Shown: one piece after another, positions 16,079 to 22,698 of the stretch
How the letters are laid out: the number at the start of each line of letters is the position of its first letter
Position numbering within the stretch: the first letter of the stretch is position 1
NCBI GenBank assembly: GCA_030537675.1
Contig: JAUNVL010000013.1
Location: 1-43,189 of the forward strand
DNA from: Propionibacteriaceae bacterium
GTDB taxonomy: Bacteria; Actinomycetota; Actinomycetes; Propionibacteriales; Propionibacteriaceae
Direction of reading: 5' to 3'
DNA length: 43,189 nt
The notes under the pieces: model-generated
What the model was told of the DNA's origin: nothing
The model's input: only the letters and a program-made list of their open reading frames with translations
The model's database searches: none
Position numbers and translations under genes: made by a program

Positions 16079-16450
16079 TCAGCCGATTCGGAGCTGAGAG
16101 TGGCGGTGGACTCCAGTGCCCGATGGGGGGAACGAAACACTGGAGTCCACCGCGGTCCATGGGGTGCGGCCCGCGCCTTGGTCATCATCGATCTTCTGCT
16201 GCCTGGCCTCGCGTGCGCTCGCCCACCAGGCGACAAGCCCCAACAGGCCGAGTGCAGCAAACACGAAATCAGACAACGACATCACCCGTCCGACGAGACC
16301 CAGGTACATCAACAACCCGACGTACACAGCAGGTACGAAGACGCCAAGCCATGCGCGCTCCCGTTTCAGGAGCCAGTTCTGTACCACGAGGAGGATGACG
16401 AGCGCCAGGCCCACGGCCAGGTTCGCCGCATCGAAATTGGAGAAGTCCAC
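16079..16450 (-). CDS. Hypothetical small membrane protein
   Basis: A 123-residue protein I do not recognise. It has three likely membrane helices: ANLAVGLALVILLVVQNWLL, AWLGVFVPAVYVGLLMYLGL and SDFVFAALGLLGLVAWWASA. A charged cytoplasmic tail (REARQQKIDDDQ) follows and the end is low in conservation-like sequence. The GTG start has GAGGAGG 10 nt upstream, so it is probably expressed. It lies on the opposite strand between a response regulator and its putative kinase. Its last ~25 codons coincide with the 16-bp inverted repeat at 16103-16153, so the natural 3' end may have drifted into a terminator shared with the regulator gene. Confidence 0.65.
   Translation of the reverse strand: MDFSNFDAANLAVGLALVILLVVQNWLLKRERAWLGVFVPAVYVGLLMYLGLVGRVMSLSDFVFAALGLLGLVAWWASAREARQQKIDDDQGAGRTPWTAVDSSVSFPPSGTGVHRHSQLRIG
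16103..16153. repeat. 16-bp perfect inverted repeat (possible terminator or regulator site)
   Basis: GCGGTGGACTCCAGTG at 16103-16118 is exactly mirrored at 16138-16153 with a 19-nt loop. It lies 35 nt after the response regulator stop and inside the 3' end of the opposing membrane-protein gene. No T-run follows, so it could be a factor-assisted terminator, an mRNA-stabilising hairpin or a protein-binding site. Confidence 0.6.
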
Positions 16451-16721
16451 GACGCACCCACCTCCTCAACGCACCTTGACCAATGATTGTGGACGGGCAG
16501 GCCGGTCACATGGACCCAGAACACATCACAACCCCTGCACAACACAATGCCGGTACAGTGGCCGCCAACCAACCAGGCCATGATGTCCCCCCAAGTTGAT
16601 CCGGAAAACCACTTTGGGGCTCAATCGCTCCCCTGGGGTTGTAACATGCCCGTTCACATCGTTTCTGCATGTAACAGGGCAATATCTTGGAGTCGACAAC
16701 GTATCCCCCTTGGAGGTTCCC
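16451..16721. other. Intergenic region with a dyad before the small ORF
   Basis: This 271-nt stretch lies between the opposing membrane-protein gene and the small ORF at 16722. Apart from the dyad at 16640-16676 I see no gene. It holds a loose C4-AA...TTG4 symmetry at about 16587-16619 and no convincing sigma-70 promoter pair. Confidence 0.5.
16640..16676 (+). promoter_or_regulatory. Candidate operator: TGTAACATGC / GCATGTAACA dyad
   Basis: Two 10-nt arms, TGTAACATGC (16640-16649) and GCATGTAACA (16667-16676), form an inverted repeat with one mismatch. The same sites share a direct TGTAACA with 30-bp periodicity, about three helical turns. They lie 46-82 nt before the small ORF and a LuxR-type regulator gene is nearby, so regulator binding is plausible but unproven. 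Confidence 0.4.
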
Positions 16722-16874
16722 GTGTTCTCACCAGATGATCTCACCCCGGCACTGATCGCACTCCCCTACGTCGCGTTCACGATGAAGAGCGTTCTGCGAA
16801 GCTCCCTGCGCCTTCGCGCCCTGTACGTCCGCCCCGGCTACTGCCGCTACCTTCCGTTTCTCTGCTACAGCTGA
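16722..16874 (+). CDS. Putative 50-residue peptide between response regulator and kinase
   Basis: A short GTG-started ORF with GGAGG 5 nt upstream (16712-16716), the best Shine-Dalgarno sequence of this stretch. The product has an acidic start (FSPDDL), a hydrophobic helix (LTPALIALPYVAF), a basic amphipathic part (MKSVLRSSLRLRALYV) and a C-terminus RPGYCRYLPFLCYS with two cysteines, prolines and many aromatics. I do not recognise it. Possibilities are a precursor of a signalling or antimicrobial peptide linked to the adjacent two-component genes, a small membrane regulator of the kinase, or the truncated N-terminus of a membrane protein (the PYVAF...LRLRALYV pattern looks like the first hairpin of some small polytopic proteins). 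It ends 48 nt before the kinase start. Confidence 0.45.
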   Translation: MFSPDDLTPALIALPYVAFTMKSVLRSSLRLRALYVRPGYCRYLPFLCYS

Positions 16875-16908
16875 GTGATTGCACCGGCCTGTCGCACAAC
16901 GCTGCCCG

Positions 16909-16914
16909 TACACT
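16909..16914 (+). promoter_or_regulatory. Candidate -10 box (TACACT) of the sensor kinase gene
   Basis: TACACT ends 8 nt before ATG 16923. There is no ribosome binding site, which favours a leaderless kinase mRNA made from its own promoter rather than only read-through from the small ORF. Confidence 0.4.
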
Positions 16915-16922
16915 CCTAGCCC

Positions 16923-18131
16923 ATGGACCAGGCCGCGAGAAGACCGACCGACGCACTGTGGTTCGAGCCTCTAGCTGCAACGATTCTGTTTGGCTTCGCG
17001 CTCTTCGTTAACCGAGGGGTTTCTTGGCCTTACATGTGGATCCTGGACATCACCACATGTGCAGGGGCAGCCATCTCGTACCGATGGCCAAGAACGGGCG
17101 CACTGATAACCGGTCTCAGTCTTGCCGCGTGGCTGCCCTTGGACCACACCTCCGTCAGCGTGAGCGCAATTGCCTCTTACATCAACATCTTCGCAGCGTC
17201 GCGAAAGAACCTGCCATGGAAAGCGCCTTTGGTGCTTGCCATGGGGGGACTTCTCTATTTGGGATTGGTCCGCAAGGCGCCGCTCAAACCGTCGGACCAG
17301 TTGACGACATCCATCATTCTCTTGCTCGTCCTGATCGTCGCTTACGGCGGTGGGGTGGCATTCCGTTATGCCACGCAGCGCATCCAACGCGAGAAGGAGT
17401 CCGGCCAGCAGCGGCTCCAAGAGCTCCAGGTTTCGTTGGCCCGGGAGTTGCACGACAGCGTCGCCCAGACGCTCTCCAGCGCTGCCATGCGCGCCAACAT
17501 AGCGATGTCGGATCCCGGGATGTCGCCCCTGACCCGCGACCACTTGGAGCGGATAGCCGACGAGTGCCGATCCTCAGCGCATGATTTGAGATTGCTGCTC
17601 TCATCACTGCGCGAGGACCAGGGGCGTCCGGTGGCCACGGGGCCGCTCGCAGACGTCGACTCACTGCGCCAGGCGGTTGACGAGCAGGCGAACAGGCTCA
17701 GGGACGAGGGTTTCCACGTCACCACAGACGTCAACATCGACAAGCTCAGCGCCGCGCGTTGCCAGACGCTGGCCGCGATCGTCATCGAGGCCGCGAACAA
17801 CGTGGTCAAGCATGCCAAGCCCCGGTCTCGCTGCTCCATCACGATGGTGGCAGACGGTGACGAAGTGCTGGCCGAGTTCACCAACGTCCGGAAGAACACG
17901 AAGGGCGTTCATCAGGGATTCGGGCTCACAGGCATCCAGGAGAGATTGACGATCCTCGACGGCTCCTGCTCCGTGACGCGTGCCGGGGGCCAGTGGACGC
18001 TCCAGGCGCGACTGCCGCTCGGCGTGGAAGGCAGCGGCAATTCCGCTCCCGAAGGATCCATGTCACCGCTGGCCGACCCCCCGGCTGCGGAGCACGAGGG
18101 GACGACGAAGCCAGTGGGTTACAGGTTGTAG
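16923..18131 (+). CDS. DesK/NarX-type sensor histidine kinase
   Basis: A 402-residue membrane kinase. The N-terminal ~145 residues contain about five hydrophobic segments without a large extracellular domain, so the signal is probably sensed in the membrane. A coiled-coil linker (QRIQREKESGQQRLQELQ) leads to the HisKA_3 dimerisation box with phospho-acceptor His177 in ELHDSVAQTLSS. The ATPase domain has the N box IEAANNVVKHAKP (~287-300) and the G box GFGLTGIQERL (~333-343). A ~35-residue Pro/Ser-rich tail follows. It would phosphorylate a NarL-type regulator, most likely the one at 15427-16068. Its 3' end overlaps that of the convergent DUF59 gene by 13 bp. Confidence 0.92.
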   Translation: MDQAARRPTDALWFEPLAATILFGFALFVNRGVSWPYMWILDITTCAGAAISYRWPRTGALITGLSLAAWLPLDHTSVSVSAIASYINIFAASRKNLPWKAPLVLAMGGLLYLGLVRKAPLKPSDQLTTSIILLLVLIVAYGGGVAFRYATQRIQREKESGQQRLQELQVSLARELHDSVAQTLSSAAMRANIAMSDPGMSPLTRDHLERIADECRSSAHDLRLLLSSLREDQGRPVATGPLADVDSLRQAVDEQANRLRDEGFHVTTDVNIDKLSAARCQTLAAIVIEAANNVVKHAKPRSRCSITMVADGDEVLAEFTNVRKNTKGVHQGFGLTGIQERLTILDGSCSVTRAGGQWTLQARLPLGVEGSGNSAPEGSMSPLADPPAAEHEGTTKPVGYRL

Positions 18132-18502
18132 CCGATGGCGCGCAACTGCTCACGGCCATCATCGGTGATCATCTCGAGCGACCATGGTGGAAGCCAGACC
18201 CAGTTCAGCGTCACCGACGTCGCCAGGCCCTCGAGCACGTACCTGGTGTCGTACTCGATCTTGTCCGTGAGCGGACACGTCGGCGAGGTCAGCGTCATGT
18301 CGAGGGTGACGTTGCCCTCGTCGTCGACGGTCACGCCGTAGAGCAGGCCCAGGTCCACGATGTTGACGAAGAGTTCAGGGTCGACGACATCCTTCATCGC
18401 CTCCTCGATCTCTTCCTCGGTGGGGACTGCGCGCGCCGTGTCGACGTCGGGCAGTTCGTCCTTGACGAGATCGCTCGGACGCGCGGTATCGGGGTTGTAC
18501 AT
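18119..18502 (-). CDS. DUF59/MIP18-type iron-sulfur cluster assembly factor (SufT-like)
   Basis: The last gene of the suf operon. A 127-residue protein with the DUF59 domain: EEEIEEAMKDVVDPELFVNIVDLGLLYG, the VTLDMTLTSPTCPL loop with the conserved Cys, and VTLNWVWLPPWSLEMI. Such proteins help mature or transfer Fe-S clusters to target proteins. ATG 18502 has AAGGAG 7 nt upstream (TCCTGAC spacer) and follows the sufU stop almost directly; an in-frame upstream start at 18520 would overlap sufU. N-terminal ~30 residues are acidic and probably disordered. Confidence 0.92.
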   Translation of the reverse strand: MYNPDTARPSDLVKDELPDVDTARAVPTEEEIEEAMKDVVDPELFVNIVDLGLLYGVTVDDEGNVTLDMTLTSPTCPLTDKIEYDTRYVLEGLATSVTLNWVWLPPWSLEMITDDGREQLRAIGYNL

Positions 18503-18503
18503 G

Positions 18504-18947
18504 TCAGGACTCCTTGTCACTGGTTTGGCCGACCGCGTCTCTCAGCGCCGACCACGACAACAGGGCGCACTTCACGCGCGCCGGGAATTTGGAGACGCCA
18601 GCGAATGCAATGGCGTCCTCGAATCGTTCCTCATCGGGGACGATCTTTCCTTTTGAGTGCATCATCTCAAGAAAATCGTCGTACAAACCCATGGAATGCT
18701 CCACCCCCTTGCCAATGACCAGATCGGTCATGACGGAGGTGGAAGCCTGTGAGATGGAACACCCGACACCCTCGTACGACACGTCCTGGATGACGTCGCC
18801 ATCCACGTGGACACGCAGTGTCAGTTCATCACCGCAGGAAGGGTTCACGTGATGGACCTGGGCATCAAAGGGTTCCCGGAGACCAACGTGATGCTTCTCG
18901 CGGTAGTGGTCCAGGATGATCGTCTGGTACAGCTCGTCTATGTTCAC
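18504..18947 (-). CDS. sufU: Fe-S assembly sulfurtransferase SufU
   Basis: A 147-residue zinc-dependent SufU that takes persulfide sulfur from SufS and passes it to the SufBCD scaffold. The zinc/active-site residues stand at the expected spacing: Cys38 and Asp40 (NPSCGDE), Cys63 (GVGCSIS) and Cys127 (RVKCALL). The SufU-type insertion (KGVEHSMGLYDDFLEMM) separates it from IscU. I start it at GTG 18947, 7 nt after the sufS stop; a longer upstream reading frame runs into sufS and looks non-coding. It follows sufS directly. Confidence 0.93.
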   Translation of the reverse strand: MNIDELYQTIILDHYREKHHVGLREPFDAQVHHVNPSCGDELTLRVHVDGDVIQDVSYEGVGCSISQASTSVMTDLVIGKGVEHSMGLYDDFLEMMHSKGKIVPDEERFEDAIAFAGVSKFPARVKCALLSWSALRDAVGQTSDKES

Positions 18948-18954
18948 GTGCGTG

Positions 18955-20199
18955 TCAGCCTTGCTTGAACTTGGGGGCGAAGTAGTTCCGGGTGAACACG
19001 AGCGCGTCCGCGAGGGCGTCGATCTCCGACGCAGTGGTGTAGAGATACGACGAGGCTCGCGTGGACGACTGGTGTCCCAGCCGACGATGCAGCGGCCTGG
19101 CGCAGTGGTGGCCGCCACGGATGGCTATCCCACGCGAGTCCAGAACCTGCATCACGTCATGCGGGTGCACATCGCCGAGGTTGAAGGAGATGGCACTCCC
19201 CCGGTCCTCAGCCTGCGTTGGTCCCAGAACCACGAGTCCGTCGATGGAGGTGAGCTTGTCCAGCGCGTACTGCGTCATCCTGGCCTCATGGGCCGCAATG
19301 TTCTGCATGCCAACCCCAGTGAGGTAGTCGACGGCGGCACCGAGACCGACTGCCTGCGCGATCGGAGGTGTGCCGGCCTCGAACCGGTACGGCGGGGGTG
19401 CGAACGTGGAGTGCGACATCTCCACCACCTCGATCATCTCCCCACCGCCCAGGAAGGGCGGCAGCGTCTCGAGGAGGTCGTAGCGTCCCCACAGCACTCC
19501 GATGCCGGTGGGACCGCACATCTTGTGACCGGTGAAACAGAGGATGTCGGCGCCGAGCGTCGACACATCCGTCACGGCATGCGGCACCGACTGGGACGCA
19601 TCCACCACCATGCGTGCACCCACGGCGTGGGCCTGCCGTGCGATGTCCGTGACCGGATTGTGGGTGCCCAACACATTGGACACCGACGTCAGTGACACGA
19701 TGCGGGTGCGCTCGTTGATGAGGTGGTCCCGCTCAGCCGCCTCGAGGTCGAGGCGCCCCTCGTCCGTGATGTCGAACCAGCGCAGCGTGGCTCCGGTGCG
19801 TTCGCACACCATCTGCCACGGAACGATGTTGGAGTGGTGCTCCATGACGGAGATCACCACCTCATCACCAGGCTTCAGTGAGGCGCCAAGCGCGTTGGCG
19901 GCGAGGTTGAGGGCCTCCGAGGCATTCTTGGTGAAGACCACCTCTTCGTCCCGTGCAGCACCGATGAAACGTGCGATCGTGGAGCGGGCTCCCTCGAAGC
20001 CCTCCGTCGCCTCTGCCCCGAGCATGTGCATGGCGCGTGCGACGTTGGCATTGTGCTGGGAGTAGTGCTCGGAGATGGCGTCGATGACTGCCTGGGGCTT
20101 CTGCGAGGTGTTCGCGGAGTCGAGGTACACCAAGGGGTACTCCCCGGACATCCGGCCGAGGATCGGGAAGTCCTGCCGAGTCTTCTCAACGTCCAGCAT
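18955..20199 (-). CDS. sufS: Cysteine desulfurase SufS
   Basis: A PLP-dependent enzyme (414 aa) converting L-cysteine to alanine and giving enzyme-bound persulfide for Fe-S synthesis. It has the internal aldimine Lys226 (FTGHKMCGPTG), EHHSNIVPW at ~120-128, PLP-phosphate residues DASQSVPH, and active-site Cys366 in RGGHHCARP, as in group II desulfurases. ATG 20199 follows AAAGGGG with 8-nt spacing; a GTG three codons upstream is possible. It is separated from sufC by 109 nt that contain a 12-bp hairpin, the largest gap in the operon. Confidence 0.95.
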   Translation of the reverse strand: MLDVEKTRQDFPILGRMSGEYPLVYLDSANTSQKPQAVIDAISEHYSQHNANVARAMHMLGAEATEGFEGARSTIARFIGAARDEEVVFTKNASEALNLAANALGASLKPGDEVVISVMEHHSNIVPWQMVCERTGATLRWFDITDEGRLDLEAAERDHLINERTRIVSLTSVSNVLGTHNPVTDIARQAHAVGARMVVDASQSVPHAVTDVSTLGADILCFTGHKMCGPTGIGVLWGRYDLLETLPPFLGGGEMIEVVEMSHSTFAPPPYRFEAGTPPIAQAVGLGAAVDYLTGVGMQNIAAHEARMTQYALDKLTSIDGLVVLGPTQAEDRGSAISFNLGDVHPHDVMQVLDSRGIAIRGGHHCARPLHRRLGHQSSTRASSYLYTTASEIDALADALVFTRNYFAPKFKQG

Positions 20200-20264
20200 C
20201 AGCGGCACCCCTTTCGGTCATGTTCTTTGCGCTGTCAAAAGATCCTACAAACGCCCACGGGAGG

Positions 20265-20302
20265 CCCGGTCTCCAGCGCCGATTGGACGTCTGGAGACCG
20301 GG
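20265..20302 (-). repeat. 12-bp hairpin in the sufC-sufS gap
   Basis: CCCGGTCTCCAG (20265-20276) and CTGGAGACCGGG (20291-20302) form a perfect stem with a 14-nt loop, starting 6 nt after the sufC stop. There is no T-run in the direction of transcription. It may attenuate transcription, stabilise the upstream mRNA or mark a processing site, giving more SufBDC than SufSU. Confidence 0.6.
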
Positions 20303-20308
20303 ATCCGA

Positions 20309-21073
20309 TCAAGCGACAGAAGCGGCTTTGATGTAGGACTCGTAGCCCTCGGCCTCGAGCTTGTCGGCCAGTTCGCTGCCACCTTCGTCGACGATTCGGC
20401 CGTCGATGAAGACGTGAACGAACGTGGGCTCGATGTAGCGCAGGATCCGCGTGTAGTGCGTGATGAGCAGGAGCGCGCGCTGGCCGTCGGAGGTGAAGCG
20501 GTTGACGCCGTCGCTCACGACGCGCAGTGCGTCGATGTCGAGGCCGGAGTCGGTCTCGTCCAGGATTGCAGCCTTCGGGTTCAGCAGCTCAAGCTGGGCG
20601 ATCTCATGGCGCTTCTTCTCACCACCGGAGAAGCCCTCGTTGACCGAACGTGCGGAGAAGGACTTGTCCAGCTGCAGGTTCGTGAGTACGCCCTCGACCT
20701 CCTTGACCCAGGTCCGGATCTTGGGTGCCTCGCCGTCCAGCGCGGTCTTGGCGGTGCGCAGGAAGTTGGCCACCGACACACCGGGCACCTCGACGGGGTA
20801 CTGCATGGCAAGGAAGAGGCCCTCGCGTGCACGCTCGTCGACGCTGAGCTCGGACAGCTCGACGCCGTCGAGGGTCACCGAACCACTGGTGATCTTGTAG
20901 TTGGGGTGGCCGGCGATGGCGTAGGCCAGCGTCGACTTGCCCGAGCCATTGGGGCCCATGATGGCGTGGATTTCGCCGGGCCTGGCGGTCAGGTTGACGC
21001 CCTTGAGGATTTCCTTGGGACCGTCCTCGGTCAGGACGTCGACGTGCAGGTCGGAGATGACGAGTGTGGACAT
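20309..21073 (-). CDS. sufC: Fe-S assembly ATPase SufC
   Basis: A 254-residue soluble ABC-type ATPase that drives cluster assembly on SufB-SufD. It has Walker A MGPNGSGKSTLAYAIAGH (~39-47), Q-loop LFLAMQYPVEVPG, signature FSGGEKKRHEI, Walker B AILDETDSGLD and the His switch LLITHYTRIL. The Ile/Asp-rich ETDSGLDIDAL wording is SufC-specific. It lacks any membrane partner. ATG start; preceded by the Rieske gene by 6 nt. Confidence 0.96.
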   Translation of the reverse strand: MSTLVISDLHVDVLTEDGPKEILKGVNLTARPGEIHAIMGPNGSGKSTLAYAIAGHPNYKITSGSVTLDGVELSELSVDERAREGLFLAMQYPVEVPGVSVANFLRTAKTALDGEAPKIRTWVKEVEGVLTNLQLDKSFSARSVNEGFSGGEKKRHEIAQLELLNPKAAILDETDSGLDIDALRVVSDGVNRFTSDGQRALLLITHYTRILRYIEPTFVHVFIDGRIVDEGGSELADKLEAEGYESYIKAASVA

Positions 21074-21079
21074 GGGTTT

Positions 21080-21442
21080 TCAGGCTCCTCGAATTGCTTG
21101 CTGGTTGATGGGGTTGTCGATGTCCACCTCAATGGACGTGCCGTCGACACGGCAGGGGAACACCTTGACGGGTTCCGTGGCGGGCAGGCAGCGGGGCACA
21201 CCCGTCCTCAGGTCGAAGACGGAGCCGTGGAGGTAGCACTCAATGGCACCATCCTCCACGTCGCCCTCGCTCAGGGGGACGGCGCCATGGGTGCATTCGT
21301 CGACGAGGGCAAAGTACTCGCCCTCGTGCAGCACGATGACCACGTCCAGGTCAGTTTTCATTGAACCTGTTGCAGGCACCTCCACCGCGAACGGCCGATT
21401 GGCTGTCACATCGGCCACATCGGCAACGGCTTGGAAGCTCAC
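21080..21442 (-). CDS. Rieske [2Fe-2S] ferredoxin in the suf operon
   Basis: A 120-residue stand-alone Rieske protein like the ferredoxin subunits of non-heme iron oxygenases. The cluster motif is Cys-x-His ... Cys-x2-His: DECTHGAVPLSEGDVED then IECYLHGSVFDLRTG. No membrane anchor or dioxygenase partner is present, so it probably serves in Fe-S assembly or as an electron carrier for it. It sits between sufD and sufC, an arrangement I recall from other actinobacterial suf operons. The GTG start overlaps the sufD stop codon (GTGA), implying translational coupling. Confidence 0.93.
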   Translation of the reverse strand: MSFQAVADVADVTANRPFAVEVPATGSMKTDLDVVIVLHEGEYFALVDECTHGAVPLSEGDVEDGAIECYLHGSVFDLRTGVPRCLPATEPVKVFPCRVDGTSIEVDIDNPINQQAIRGA

Positions 21443-22653
21443 GAGTCGGTGCCCTCGATGACGGCGGACAGCTCCAGCTCCCGCTCCACCTGCTCCATGA
21501 GGCGGCTCTCGATCTTCGGGACACCGATGCGGCGGATGATGTCGACGAAGAAGCCGTGCACCACCAGACGGCGTGCCTCGGCCTCGGAGATGCCGCGGCT
21601 GCGGAGGTAGAACAGCTGGAGATCGTCGAATCGACCGGTCGTCGAAGCGTGTCCCGCCCCGGCGATTTCGCCAGTCTCGATCTCAAGGTTGGGGACCGAG
21701 TCGGCCTGGCACCCGTCGGTGAGGACGAGGTTCTTGTTCGACTCGTACGTGTCAATCCCCTCGGCCTCCTTGCGGATCAGGACGTCGCCGATCCACACGG
21801 AGTGCGCACCCTTGCCCTGCAGGGCGCCGCGGTAATCCACGTTGCTCTTGGTGTGGGGCTCGTTGTGGTCGACGAAGAGGCGGTGCTGGATGTGCTGGCC
21901 GGCATCGACGAAGTAGAGGCCGTACGCCTCCACCTCTCCACCGGGGCCTGAGAACTTGGAGTTCTCCTGCAGCCGGACCACGTCGCCGCCCATGGAGGCC
22001 GTGATGGTCTTGACGTGTGCGTCACGGCCAATCTGAACCGAGCGCTGTCCACCGTGCACGGCATCGTCGGCCCAGTCCTGCAGCGTCACGAGATTCAGCC
22101 GCGCGCCGGGCCCGACGATGACGTCGGTCTTCTCCGCGTAGCTGCCGGAGCCGGTGTAGTGGAGCACGATGGTCGCCTCGGCGTTGGCGCCGACGGTGAT
22201 GACCACATGGTCCGCCACTGCGGTGCCACGGCCCGTGCCGTTGAGAATGACCGGCTCGGCGATTTCCGCGTTGGCAGCCACCTTCAGGTGGAAGGCCTTG
22301 GCCGCATTCTTGGCGGCCAGCGCGGAGACGCGATCAACCGGCGCTTCGACGGCCAGGTCATGCGCCTCGGCCAACGTGATGGACTCCATGGTGACGCCCT
22401 CGGGCAGGTCACCGCTCCAGTCCAGCGATTCACTTCGGGGTTCGTCGGCGAAGAGCCCCTTGAACCGCTTGATCGGCGTGAAGCGCCAGATCTCCTCACG
22501 ACCGTTGGGGACCGGGTGGTCCTCGATGTCCCAGGAGGGCGTGGGGTGCAGGTGCGACTCGACGGTCTCGATGGCCGAGGCCACATTCGGGGGCGTCACA
22601 GTGTTTGCTGCGGGCGAAGCGGCAGCGTCGGACTTGATGTCAGTGGTGGACAA
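21439..22653 (-). CDS. sufD: Fe-S assembly scaffold protein SufD
   Basis: A 404-residue SufD, partner of SufB in the SufBC2D scaffold. It has the beta-helix core (VVITVGANAEATIVLHYTGS; GPGARLNLVTLQDWA; FVDAGQHIQHRLFVDHNEPHTKSNVDYRGAL) and the C-terminal helices YLRSRGISEAEARRLVVHGF with the family Arg-Gly-Ile-x-Glu motif. The conserved His of SufD is present in DHNEPHT. The start reads TTG (22653), with AGAAAG upstream; the N-terminal ~25 residues are Ala/Ser-rich and may not all be translated. sufB ends 45 nt upstream. Confidence 0.95.
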   Translation of the reverse strand: MSTTDIKSDAAASPAANTVTPPNVASAIETVESHLHPTPSWDIEDHPVPNGREEIWRFTPIKRFKGLFADEPRSESLDWSGDLPEGVTMESITLAEAHDLAVEAPVDRVSALAAKNAAKAFHLKVAANAEIAEPVILNGTGRGTAVADHVVITVGANAEATIVLHYTGSGSYAEKTDVIVGPGARLNLVTLQDWADDAVHGGQRSVQIGRDAHVKTITASMGGDVVRLQENSKFSGPGGEVEAYGLYFVDAGQHIQHRLFVDHNEPHTKSNVDYRGALQGKGAHSVWIGDVLIRKEAEGIDTYESNKNLVLTDGCQADSVPNLEIETGEIAGAGHASTTGRFDDLQLFYLRSRGISEAEARRLVVHGFFVDIIRRIGVPKIESRLMEQVERELELSAVIEGTDS

Positions 22654-22698
22654 TCTCGTACTTTCTTTCGTGGAGTGGGTGCTTGTCGAGGTGAGCCG

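Noticed and set aside
16722..16922. Frameshifted membrane protein continuing from the 50-residue ORF into the kinase
   Set aside because: The other two frames after 16830 give no continuing hydrophobic helix and hit stops or the kinase start, so I saw no repairable frameshift.
20229..20245. TTGACA on the minus strand as the -35 of a separate sufS promoter
   Set aside because: No TANNNT hexamer stands 16-18 nt downstream. It is kept only as a remark in the gap finding.
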